This document shows positions 57,301-64,000 of a stretch of 64,000 nt of DNA, in pieces. The position numbers were made by a program, and so were the translations under genes. Under the pieces are notes generated by a model. That model ran no database searches, was not told the DNA's origin, and saw only the letters and a program-made list of their open reading frames with translations. Source of the stretch: Alitta virens. Its lineage: Eukaryota; Annelida; Polychaeta; Phyllodocida; Nereididae. The stretch spans positions 1,205,501 through 1,269,500 of the forward strand of contig OW028583.1 of NCBI GenBank assembly GCA_932294295.1, read 5' to 3'. The stretch's first letter is position 1, and each line of letters begins with the position of its first letter.

Positions 57301-60292
57301 TTCAACTATTTCATAGAAAAAATGAAAAGAGTCGTTCATTTAAATTCACTAGTGAAAGTCAAATAATTAATTTTGCCGATTTATAAGGGAATCACATTAT
57401 GCAAATTTTTGAATGTTCGGGATTAGTGTTTTACATCAATGTTAAGCACGCAGAAATATGACGTCACAATAACAACAATCACAATGACGTCACTTGCCAT
57501 TGTTATGATTATGAGGTAAAACAGCAAATGACGCCTATAATCGCCCAAAAGCAACCCTGATATGGCTTATAAAAATGTGCGAGTGTCCCCTCTAAGTATT
57601 TCTACTCTTTGATAGCACCTCTTCAATGATCTCGACACGTCACTTAATCTGGTTAGACTACCTTGTGGTCATGAAAACTTTAAAAATTAACTCCTTTACA
57701 TTAATGTACAATTATAACCAGGGTTGGACTTTAACCAGGGTTAAATCAATTTTGCCCAGCCCAGCGGGTAAAACCTGGGTATAACCCGGGCAAAAGTGGG
57801 TTAAACCTGGCCAAAACCCTCTTACAAGCTCAACGCAAGGGATTCCAAATTAGTATAAATACATAAAACAGTGACTTTAAGGAGAAATAGAAGATTTGCT
57901 TTCTTAAATTGTACTTTATTGGCTATCACTGAGCTTTATACACTGAGTATAAAATGGGCAAAATGGGTTTAATCCATCAAAAGTGGGTTAAACCTGACAA
58001 AAACCCTCATACAAGCTCACAAATGGGATTCCAAATCAGTAGAAATACATATTAGGGTGGTGGGTGGATTAGGGCTAAGTTATGACCTTTATTTCTGCAC
58101 CTGCTAGGCTGATTAGGGCAGGCAGGAACCTTGGCAATGAGATGACGAATGAAACAGCCATCCAACTTAATAAGGCTCGACTGGGAAATGAACCCAGGAC
58201 CCAGTGGGTGGAAACCCAGCTGGTGCCCACCCCCTACTACGGGCCCCTAGAAATACATATAACAGTGAATATATGGAGAAATAGAAGATTTGCTTTCTTT
58301 AACTTTACTTAATTGGCTATTACTGAGCTTTACACATCTTATGGGCATGAGTAACAATGGAAGAATGCAATTCCTGAATTATAGTACAGAGACTTATAAT
58401 GATCCAGAGACAATCATACAGACTGACAAAAAGTTACTTCTTATTATAGAAGTTTAATCTTATGAAAACTAAAGCACATTGGACCATGCTATTTTAGTTT
58501 GAAAAACTCTTATGTTACATGTCCTTGTCTGCTGAATACCAAAGATTATAATTTTAAAGCTAACAACAATGGCGAAAAAATTGCTAATCCATCAAGTAAT
58601 TTAGTGTTTTTACAATTGCAAATTGGGGGTAACAACCACTGATCTTGGTTATGTCCTACCATCATGTAGCATCATCTGTGCAAAGTTTAATGTTTCAGAT
58701 ACAATAGTTTAAATATTGTTTTGTCTTTCCTGGACCTTTTATAAGTAAAATAATGGACTTTAACCCAGGTTTAACCCACTTTGGGCAAAATGTCTATTAA
58801 GCCCAACCCGGGTTTAACCCGGGTTAAACCCGGTGGGTGGGTTAAATTTGCCAACTCTGATTATAACGTGAACATGGAGCTCTTGAAATTAATAATAATA
58901 ACAAAATAAAATCTGACTTACCTGCTGCGATGCCAAGACGTTAGTGGCTTTTATACAGGCCTCCATTTCTACCACGGCTGCGTTTTTGAACTGCAAGAAA
59001 AATGCAAATTCGTGATTAATTAATGATCGAAATGCCATTAAAAAAATGTGACAAACATTGATAGTAGGTTTAACATTGACTCATCCAGTTGCATACCCCA
59101 TAGGGTGGATCTATGAATTAGATTTAAAAAAAAGGGGGGGGGGGGTGTAATGAAATGATGGCTGGCACTGAAATTACGAAGCTCTTATTGTTTATGGGTC
59201 AATTAATGTTGGTGATGAAAGTTGTTGGGGGGGGGGGGGGGGTTGAGGAAATCTGCCTATGTACCCAAGCAGTTCAATAAATATTCCTTTCAGCCAATAG
59301 TTTAACTATCAACGTGTAACATGGGTGGACCCCTCCTCTCTTTTCCTCACCTTATCAATCAACACTCGATAGCAGCAAGAACTTGCCTTTGAGGGCTGCA
59401 CTTCCCATATCTATCTAGGAATTAGTCATTTGCTATGTATTGAAATACGAAGCGATCCAAGAATATGTTAATTCTGTATGCTGAGCCTAGCAATGCGCTA
59501 TTTTAATCCATTGTATAGTTTACTTTTTACTTATGGATTGTAGGATTGTCATTGATATCAATTTTTCACTTTAAATATTGCAATATCGCAAAATCTCGCA
59601 ACCCCTGCTAATGGCAACTCAGCTGACGGCACTGACTGACTCCATTATCTATGGGTTAAATTATGAGTCTTAGTAATTAGTAAAGTAGTGAAGTTCATAC
59701 ATACAGCCAATAATTTTAGAAGGATTTAAAAATGATTGAAACCCACCTTACTATAGCAGGTCACGCATTCTCTGTACTTATCCACCAGGTCACATGGTAA
59801 ACTGACGCTCTTTGTCCGACTGTCCGCCAGGTCCAGGCCATTGGCTACTTTACCAATACCTGGGAAACAATCGTAGTTATTCGTAAATATTTACACGAGA
59901 CACATAATCGTGATAAATTGATGATGTACCGTTATAGACATGAACGCATTTGCAAAACAGCTCAAGGCATCATGAGTGACCGGAGTGCGGCCTAAATACA
60001 TACTGAATTATGTCCAGAAAAAAAAAGCACAGATAAAAGAAAACAATTGCAAAATAAGTTCGCTTGCATGAGTCATGCTGTTTGACCTCTTTCTCATGCT
60101 TCGAACATAACATGCATCCAAAACAGCCCCATATTACGAATATAGTACTAATGTATTTTATGCGTGTATGAGCCATCTCCTGCATAAATACGTTTTTCTA
60201 CAAAATGGTGACTTTTAACAAATTACGTTATCATAAAACATGTTTATGATTAGCCTACAAGATCAAGTACCTTTAACAATATCTATTAACAT

Positions 60293-60380
<88 letters not shown>

Positions 60381-63300
60381 GAGATAGATAGAGAGATAAA
60401 TAGATAGATCGATAGATAGAGAGACAGATAAATAGATCGATAGATAGATAGATAGATAGATAAATAGATAGATTGATAGATCAACAGATAGAGATATAGA
60501 GATAGATAGATAGTACTTAGATACATAGAGAGACAGATAGATAGATAGATAGACAGATAAATAGATCGATAGATAGATAGATAGATAAATAGATCGATAG
60601 ATAGATAGATAGATAGATAGATAAATAGATCGATAGATAGATTGATAGATCAACAGATAGAGAGATAGAGATAGATAGATAGTACTTAGATACATAGATA
60701 GACAGATAGATAGATAGAGAGAGAGATAGAGAGAGATAAATAGCTCAATAGATAGATAGATAAATAGAGCGATAGATAGATAGAGATAGAGAGATAGATA
60801 GATAAATAGTTGATAGATCAACAGATAGAGAGATAGAGATAGATAGATAGTACTTAGATACATAGATAAACAGATAGATAGCCCGCTTGAAATCAGATTC
60901 TACCAACCTGCTTTCAACTTTGGATCATTCATCGCAGCTCCTCTTTTGACGGAAAAACTCAGGTTGCGATTGAACGAAGATTTCTCCACTTTGGGCATCA
61001 TGACCACGACTGAGGCTGCACACGCCCCTTCATACGCCGCTGAAAAATTGAGAAATTAATACATAACATCAGTGGCATATAACAACTTTTGGTAGCTTTC
61101 GGTTGGAGAAATTATACAGGCTGAATGATAAAAATATTTTGGTTCCGATTTCATAGCCCTCAAAAAGTAGGGTCGATAGGTCGGCCAAATAATCTAATTA
61201 AAATGTATAGTATAGTATATTGAAACTGTTGAAAAAGGCTTGAAAAGTCCATAATAAGTCCAAGGCAGGGGGTTTCAAAAAAGAGTTAGTAGGAAATCGG
61301 AACCAAACAATTTTTTTTCGTTTGGCCTCATTTTTTGCGTGTACAAATAATATATAAATATATGGGCACAAGTCGTAAAAAATGACGTCTCAAACTGGTC
61401 ATGACGTCGGTGACCAATTTGAGACTTAAATGAAACGTAATTTTCAAGACGTCAAAATGACCAGGATATATGACTTCTTATCGACGTTTTATTCTGGTGC
61501 TCAAGAAGATGTAATAATTTTACTTAATTTATATGTCTTTATTACGTCAATAACTTACGTCTAGAATATGTAATTATTTACGTCGCATCAATGTAATCTT
61601 TTGGTAATTAACATACCAATTATCTTTTAACATACAATTAAATTCTCTAAGCAAGCTGAAGTTTATCAATTGGGGTTAATGGGCTTATATATCACCCTGA
61701 CCCCAGTGCACCCTACATTATAGCCCTGTGCTTATCATTATCTGAACTGGCTGATCAATCACAACCCTAGAAATCTTGAGCAGCTGCAGGACAGGTCACA
61801 TCTTGTCAGTTAAGAATTTAAAATTCATTCAGTAACTTTGGAGGGATACTAGTGAAGTTGGATTTTAAACTTAATCTCTGGAGGGATTAAAATTAAATTC
61901 ATTAAAATTCATCACATCATTGCATGGTTTTTTCTAACCACTGTGAAAATATATTGCACATGATGATTCATATGTGATTTGGTGTTTAGTTTCTGAATAT
62001 AAATTCATTTCAGAGAACTATGTAACTATGGATGCAACTTGGCTGAGGAATTCTGATATACATGAATAAAAATATATATTTCTTTAAAACTAAATTAATT
62101 GCAGCAGTCCCATGTATAGATTTACATCATATGTGCATACATGCATCCAATACATGTGAAGTATGCTATTTTACACAATGAAATAAAGTTTTTTCCTTTA
62201 ATTTTAAACTTGTGTACATTAAATATGTCCAAAGATTTTTGTGTACATTAAATATGTCCAAAGATTGTAAGCAAAGTTTGTCTTTAAGACGTCATCAGAT
62301 GACGTATTTTAGACGTCAGACATTGGTCAACTAACTATGTCTAAAAGACTTCATCTGATGACGTATTTTAGACGTCATATATTGGTCAACTAAATACGTC
62401 TAAAATACGTCATCAGATGACGTATTTAAGACGTCATATATTGGTCAACTAAATACGTCTAAAAGACGTCGTCAGATGACGTATTTTAGACGTCATATAT
62501 TGGTCAACTAAATACGTCTAAAAGACGTCATCAGATGACGTATTTTAGACGTCATATATTGGTCAACTAAATACGTCTAAAAGACGTCGTCAGATGACGT
62601 ATTTTAGACGTCATATATTGGTCAACTAAAGACATCGTCAGATGACGTCTTTTAGACGTCTCGTATAAGACGTCATTGAAGTTTGCATATGAGACCAGTA
62701 TGGGTTGGTCATGAGACATTTTGCAGAGACGTCAAAATGACGTCAATGAGACCACTTTGCCCACTGTTTTACCACGACTTTTCCGGGACAAATTATCCTT
62801 GACCAAATATAACAAATCCATATCACATTATCGAGTTACCAAGCCAATTTGCCAAAGGAGTGCTAACATTGTATTTTCAAGTTTCAGAAAAACTTGAAAT
62901 TCATTACAAAATGATAAGGATGGTTTAAGGTCTTCTTGCTTGTTTTAGTTTTGACTTTTCAAGGACCCAAGCACAAATTCCATAACTTTCCAGGACTGGA
63001 AATCAGATTTTAAATTATTATTGCAGGTCCCAGCCAAATCAGGGCCTTGCTAGGTTCACTATATCTCTATAAAATTAATAAACTTCATCTAGAATTTAAT
63101 TTTTCATACCATCAAAAATTGCCAATTTGTTTACACTGCACTGTACTTTTATGGCCAATGAGATGAAAACGAGGTATAAATGAACATCAGTATATAATAT
63201 AGCGTCATTGGTTTGTAATACATTTTACTATTCACTGCCTTCAATTTTCATCCCATTTTTTAAATTTTTACTATGTACAAAAAAGTTTAGGTTTTTTGCT

Positions 63301-63710
63301 TGTAGCATGAATTGAAACAATTCCAACCTTAATTTTTCATAAAACGTCTCTGAAATCGCGAATAATTGCAATGAATAATTGGCTAAAATGTAAACAAAGT
63401 CGATGAAGTAAATTCCTCCGATATTTATTAATTTAGCTCAATCTTGACAATGTGGGTTCTTGAATTCGACAGTTAGGAGAATTTTCTTTAATTTGGATAG
63501 CCTTTTTAGTGGTATGAAAACCGTTTGACAATCCAGCTCTAATCACCGAGTTATAAACACTGACCTCCTAACCAGAGCCAATCACTAGCTGACCGTAGCA
63601 TGTCAATGCACGTCTGGTAATGCAAAAGAGCTTCCGCCGTTTGACCAGCTAAGAGACACAAATCCGCAAGATGTTTACGGAGTCTTCCTTGACAGCGCTT
63701 CTTGTAAACT
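28019..63710 (-). CDS. TRAPPC9: TRAPPC9 (TRAPPII complex subunit, Trs120/NIBP), exons encoding the C-terminal 924 aa
   Basis: Subunit of the TRAPPII tethering complex at the Golgi, a Rab activator; in vertebrates also called NIK/IKK-beta binding protein. Exons 5' to 3' on the minus strand: 63565-63710, 60908-61039, 59747-59859, 58922-58990, 40995-41066, 40355-40553, 38595-38688, 37430-37606, 36786-36934, 36335-36420, 34969-35095, 34392-34602, 33569-33654, 32904-33032, 32429-32520, 31373-31515, 30422-30529, 30031-30118, 29338-29494, 28950-29048, 28721-28845, 28019-28192. Every junction has GT-AG and matching phase. Landmarks: [30 protein letters not shown] joined to [72 protein letters not shown]. 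With about 220 upstream residues off the right edge, the total would be close to the human 1148. The 17.9 kb intron 41067-58921 contains a separate homeobox gene on the same strand. Confidence 0.95.
28193..28720. other. TRAPPC9 last intron with G-run/C-run foldback
   Basis: Contains GCGGATTTAGG followed by a G run (about 28343-28361) and a C run (about 28445-28460) followed by GGTGTCTGGATCC. This looks like a short foldback repeat distinct from the GGGCTGTTCC family. Confidence 0.4.
29589..29820. mobile_element. G-tract foldback MITE, copy 6 (right end decayed)
   Basis: Starts GGGCTGTTCCATTTG, then G runs, TTTTCAGACCCCTCCCGATATC and long C runs. The matching right terminus is not preserved. 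Confidence 0.6.
30288..30378. repeat. GATA/TAGA microsatellite
   Basis: About 90 bp of TAGA units with TTAGA variants in a TRAPPC9 intron, 43 bp downstream of an exon donor. Confidence 0.9.
30752..31068 (+). repeat. 317 bp dispersed repeat with CCAAT boxes, copy 1
   Basis: Shared with 35123-35440 and 38788-39092, all in plus orientation. Starts AGTGGATTTTCACG, has CCACCAGGTGGCTATGACAG, two ATTGGCTGAA/ATTGGCCGAA boxes flanking GTTCCCGCCCTTG, and ends AATGAAAAGACT. Near its 3' end a short frame opens ([14 protein letters not shown]). No terminal inverted repeat was found, so its class is unknown; it resembles a duplicated promoter plus 5' exon. Confidence 0.7.
31095..31165 (+). repeat. tRNA-like B-box fragment
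   Basis: TCCTGGGTTCGATTCCCAAG near 31129-31148 is a near-ideal B-box, but no A-box or cloverleaf could be assembled upstream. Probably a piece of a tRNA-derived SINE. Confidence 0.3.
31546..31735. mobile_element. G-tract foldback MITE, copy 7 (degraded)
   Basis: AGCTGTTCCATTTATAG at the left, internal GGTGGACAGGAAGGTTTTTG and TTGACCAATATTTTATTAAT as in copy 8; the right end is lost. Confidence 0.5.
32341..32391. repeat. TTCTA pentanucleotide microsatellite
   Basis: About ten imperfect ATTCT units (with ATTCC variants); looser copies are scattered from 31930 to 32055. Confidence 0.75.
32584..32834. mobile_element. Inverted-repeat MITE, AGTGCAGTATAGCGG family, copy 3
   Basis: Left end AGTGAGGTATAGCGGACCC, right end GGCTATACTGCACT; TATGACCATATTT and TATGGTCATAAATTTGG inside also pair. 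Located in a TRAPPC9 intron. Confidence 0.7.
33324..33530. mobile_element. G-tract foldback MITE, copy 8
   Basis: GGGCTGTTCCATTTAAAAG at the left, TTTCAAATGGAACAGC at the right, with TAA-type flanks. It ends about 40 bp before a TRAPPC9 exon donor. Confidence 0.7.
33899..34079. mobile_element. Inverted-repeat MITE, CAATGGGGAG family, copy 2
   Basis: CAATGGGGAGAAAAACTACC at the left and TATCTTTGCTTTCCATTC at the right. The interior has duplicated TAGATGACATCATCATTTAA words shared with 9823-10005. Confidence 0.62.
34092..34327. mobile_element. G-tract foldback MITE, copy 9
   Basis: GGGCTGTGCCATTTAAAAAA at the left and TTTTTAAATGGAACAGCCC at the right, with G runs then C runs inside. It directly follows the CAATGGGGAG element, 12 bp apart. 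Confidence 0.77.
35123..35440 (+). repeat. 317 bp dispersed repeat with CCAAT boxes, copy 2
   Basis: AGTGGATTTTCACGGAAGG to GTGAAAAGACT, with both ATTGGCTGAA boxes and the GTTCCCGCCCTTGG segment. The short terminal reading frame is shifted here by small indels (ATGAGTATTAGAGG). Confidence 0.7.
38788..39092 (+). repeat. 317 bp dispersed repeat with CCAAT boxes, copy 3
   Basis: AGTGGATTTTCACGGAAGG to AGTGAAAAGACTC. The short frame from the ATG at 39025 reads [18 protein letters not shown], matching copy 1 in most positions. Homology with the other copies stops just after AAAAGACT. Confidence 0.7.
39871..40326. repeat. 91 bp minisatellite beside a TRAPPC9 exon
   Basis: CAGATTCTTTGGTATCATTT recurs at 39991, 40082, 40173 and 40264, an exact 91 bp period, with a diverged earlier unit at 39871. 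The array ends about 28 bp from the exon donor at 40353-40354. Confidence 0.9.
41067..45243. other. TRAPPC9 large intron, part downstream of the nested gene
   Basis: Noncoding, AT-rich. It includes probable 3'UTR of the nested homeobox gene (left of 45243; several minus-strand AATAAA candidates, for example near 43952), G-run patches at about 41590 and 41766, and the TTAA-flanked element 42159-42355. A 119-codon minus frame at 43333-43692 has no recognisable features. Confidence 0.45.
42159..42355. mobile_element. TTAA-flanked inverted-repeat MITE
   Basis: Left end CAATAGGACAGCAGGGATCT and right end AGATCTTAGGACCCCCTATTG are imperfect inverse repeats. They are flanked by TTAA at 42155-42158 and 42356-42359, pointing to a piggyBac-like origin. 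Confidence 0.7.
45244..50140 (-). CDS. PBC-like transcription factor with two TALE homeodomains (845 aa), nested in TRAPPC9
   Basis: Coding exons on the minus strand: 49390-50140, 48512-49065, 46531-46890, 45244-46116, all GT-AG with matching phases. The ATG at 50140 (GCCATGG) starts [13 protein letters not shown]. Residues 1-250 are Ser/Asp-rich and disordered, with a sumoylation-type IKPE. PLDLS and then PMNLS are CtBP-binding motifs. Residues about 335-460 are helical; [20 protein letters not shown] with VMGNL resembles the PBC-B region of PBX proteins. HD1 (about 512-572) has [19 protein letters not shown], then [12 protein letters not shown]2 (about 629-690) has [20 protein letters not shown], then [10 protein letters not shown]. 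Both have the PYP loop of the TALE class and Ala at homeodomain position 50. After HD2, KFSP...EEKANLYQG resembles the PBX tail. A CAG-encoded polyGln tract lies between the two. An intron splits HD1 just before helix 3; HD2 is in one exon. Orthology beyond PBC/TALE is unknown to me. Confidence 0.87.
45935..45985 (-). repeat. CAG/CTG repeat encoding polyglutamine
   Basis: CTG units on plus (CAG on the coding strand) with CAA/CAT/CCG interruptions encode a Gln-rich linker between the two homeodomains; likely length-variable. Confidence 0.9.
47624..47796. repeat. 29 bp minisatellite (about 6 units)
   Basis: TGTCAAATGCGGTGAATATG followed by TACTCTTGT repeats head to tail with a 29 bp period, without spacers, in an intron of the homeobox gene. 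Confidence 0.92.
47852..47992. repeat. 40 bp minisatellite (about 3.5 units)
   Basis: The word AAGACCATCG and its variants recur at 47861, 47901, 47941 and 47981, with ACATTTAAAGACCACCTCAC between. Stray copies of AAGACCA continue to about 48380. Confidence 0.9.
50141..50232 (-). other. 5'UTR part of homeobox gene exon 2
   Basis: An acceptor (TTTTTTTTGCAG on the minus strand) ends at 50233, giving a 92 bp untranslated leader before the ATG at 50140. This pairs with a donor at 53034-53035. Confidence 0.6.
50524..50674. mobile_element. Foldback element, TACATGGCCAAAT family
   Basis: TACATGGCCAAATGTGCCAC at the left pairs with GTGGCAGATTTGGCTATGTA at the right. Inner AAACGCATGGAAAA words also pair. 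A half-copy lies near 29945-29985 (CACGTGGCACTTTTGGCCAT). Confidence 0.7.
50690..50765. repeat. Fragment of the 17115-17704 TTAA element
   Basis: CCTTGCTGGGTTCACTATCT and the following ATAAACTTCACC...TATCAAAAATT match the inverse of the 17.5 kb element and the 63.0 kb copy; terminal parts are missing. Confidence 0.5.
53036..53130 (-). other. Probable first noncoding exon of the homeobox gene
   Basis: CACCAAAG/GTAAGTCG on the minus strand is a strong donor at 53034-53035 that fits the acceptor at 50233. The upstream limit (transcription start) is not fixed; about 53.1-53.3 kb is assumed. Confidence 0.45.
53131..53600 (-). promoter_or_regulatory. Candidate promoter of the nested homeobox gene
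   Basis: Upstream of the putative noncoding exon. A full CRE palindrome TGACGTCA is at 53531-53538 and a CACGTG E-box at 53554-53559. Both are seen directly; use as a promoter is inferred. Confidence 0.4.
53601..56709. other. TRAPPC9 large intron, upstream of the nested gene
   Basis: No gene seen. Includes a 40-41 bp tandem repeat at 53912-54015 (GTTTGAATAAAACAGC words) and CAAGATGGCGAAA (YY1-like) near 54920. A full match to the CTCF core in inverse orientation, GCGCCCTCTGGTGG, is at 55116-55129, with a weaker one at 56409-56422. Confidence 0.45.
56710..57006. mobile_element. hAT-like non-autonomous element with exact 8 bp duplication
   Basis: Begins TAGTGATGGCAAATCGG and ends CGAATTGTGCCATCAATA, flanked by ACAGTAAA at 56702-56709 and 57007-57014. 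The interior has ATCGATT-type words on both sides. 297 bp, no transposase. Confidence 0.83.
57719..58859. mobile_element. 1.14 kb hAT-like non-autonomous element with exact 8 bp duplication
   Basis: Begins CAGGGTTGGACTTTAACC and ends GGTTAAATTTGCCAACTCTG, flanked by ATTATAAC at 57711-57718 and 58860-58867. The ends are packed with AACCCGGGTTAA-type palindromes. Inside, a segment of about 150 bp is duplicated (AAGTGGGTTAAACCTG...ATTGGCTATCACTGAGCTTT). Near 58185 lies an inverse B-box-like word (GAAATGAACCCAGGACCC), suggesting a nested SINE. It ends 62 bp from a TRAPPC9 exon. Confidence 0.85.
59315..59415. repeat. Dispersed repeat, second copy of the 18.9 kb repeat
   Basis: TAACATGGGTGGACCCCTCC, ATCAATCAACACTCGATAGC and CTTCCCATATCTATCTA match 18960-19070 with changes. 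Confidence 0.55.
60294..60881. repeat. GATA microsatellite with higher-order structure
   Basis: About 590 bp of TAGA units in the TRAPPC9 intron, 27 bp from an exon donor. GATCAACAGATAGAGA plus TAGTACTTAGATACATAG recurs at about 60479, 60649 and 60817, a period near 170 bp. It produces long open Leu/Ser/Ile/Tyr frames on the minus strand that are not genes. Confidence 0.95.
61117..61328. mobile_element. Inverted-repeat element, GGTTCCGATTT family
   Basis: AGGCTGAATGATAAAAATAT then TTGGTTCCGATTTC on the left pairs with GAAATCGGAACCAAACAATT on the right. A related end begins at 63921 (AGGCTGACTGCAAAAAATTG) and runs off the window. Confidence 0.6.
61329..62281. other. TRAPPC9 intron, ACGTC-rich stretch
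   Basis: Repeated ACGTC/GACGT words occur at 61380-61580 (AATGACGTCTCAAACTGG, CATGACGTCGGTGACC, AAGACGTCAAAATGACC), then AT-rich sequence with a short direct repeat (GTGTACATTAAATATGTCCA, 62212 and 62241). Possibly the left part of a larger mobile element whose interior is the 59 bp array that follows. Confidence 0.4.
62282..62665. repeat. 59 bp minisatellite packed with ACGTC palindromes (about 6 units)
   Basis: TTGGTCAACTAA recurs at 62323, 62382, 62441, 62500, 62559 and 62618, an exact 59 bp period. Each unit carries AGACGTCATCAGATGACGT and a second TAGACGTCATAT, so the array holds many inverted ACGTC pairs and half CRE-like sites. A full TGACGTCA lies just beyond, at 62738-62745. Confidence 0.93.
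63033..63540. mobile_element. Inverted second copy of the 17115-17704 TTAA element
   Basis: GGGCCTTGCTAGGTTCACTA on the left and GACAATCCAGCTCTAA on the right correspond, in inverse orientation, to the 17.1-17.7 kb element. Interior words (TGGCCAATGAGATGAAAACG, TCTGAAATCGCGAAT) match too. Terminal TTAA sites are eroded. It ends about 25 bp before a TRAPPC9 exon donor. Confidence 0.65.
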
Positions 63711-63920
63711 CTGGAAAAAAGGTGCAAAATATTTAGAATTTCTTGATTGCTTCATCATCGCTTTGTTGCCTTTCATTATGTTTAATGATATCTACTGAAA
63801 ATCATCAGTTGTTAAACTGGTGGAAATCAATACATTTTTAATCATCAATTAGTGATTTAAACCAGTTTTCATAGACATGGAAACAAAACTCCAGATGACA
63901 TCAGATGAATCCATAGCTTA

Positions 63921-64000
63921 AGGCTGACTGCAAAAAATTGTTTGTTTCCGATTTTCCGACCGACCCTACTTCACAAGGCCAGACCTGCTTTTTTTTTTAA
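63921..64000. mobile_element. Partial GGTTCCGATTT-family element at the window edge
   Basis: AGGCTGACTGCAAAAAATTG, TTTCCGATTTTCCGACC and GACCCTACTTCACAAGGC match the family at 61117-61328; the rest lies beyond the right edge. Confidence 0.5.

Noticed and set aside
60263..60863. Long minus-strand open frames rich in Leu, Ser, Ile and Tyr
   Set aside because: They are translations of the GATA/TATC microsatellite, open in several frames because the repeat lacks stop codons. Not genes.

Overview
This 64 kb window is genomic DNA of an invertebrate animal. Spliced genes with GT-AG introns, an intact DIRS retrotransposon, many short inverted-repeat transposons and GATA microsatellites all point that way. 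The gene content (CAMSAP, CRTAC1-like, TRAPPC9, a PBC/TALE homeobox gene) fits a non-vertebrate bilaterian; a marine deuterostome (echinoderm, hemichordate or amphioxus type) is my guess, but the phylum cannot be fixed from the sequence alone.

Layout. (1) 1-6160: a complete DIRS-type tyrosine-recombinase retrotransposon on the minus strand, with inverted terminal repeats, an internal complementary region, gag, RT-RNase H and recombinase frames. It lies in an intron of the next gene. (2) 6560-22656, minus: the first 15 coding exons (708 codons) of a CAMSAP/Patronin microtubule minus-end protein. I reconstructed them with consistent splice phases; the C-terminal CKK end lies beyond the left edge. 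(3) 22657-23158: a roughly 500 bp divergent promoter with a palindromic NRF1-type site. (4) 23159-24844, plus: an intronless CRTAC1-like secreted FG-GAP/ASPIC-UnbV protein, followed by a long 3'UTR hairpin with E2F-like arms and a poly(A) signal. (5) 28019-63710, minus: TRAPPC9 (TRAPPII subunit), 22 exons covering the C-terminal 924 residues; the 5' exons lie beyond the right edge. (6) Nested in an 18 kb TRAPPC9 intron, same strand, 45244-50140 with an upstream noncoding exon near 53.04 kb: a predicted 845-residue transcription factor with a PBC-B-like helical region, CtBP motifs and two separate TALE homeodomains.

The introns are full of non-autonomous DNA transposons whose ends and target-site duplications can be read directly. 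There are hAT-like elements with 8 bp duplications, TTAA-flanked elements, a nine-copy G-tract foldback family with 3 bp duplications, and other inverted-repeat families. There are also several minisatellites (29, 40, 59 and 91 bp units). The most unusual item is the nested double-TALE PBC-like homeobox gene. The CAMSAP, CRTAC1 and TRAPPC9 products act in separate processes (microtubules, extracellular matrix, Golgi traffic); nothing suggests a functional cluster apart from the shared CAMSAP/CRTAC1 promoter.
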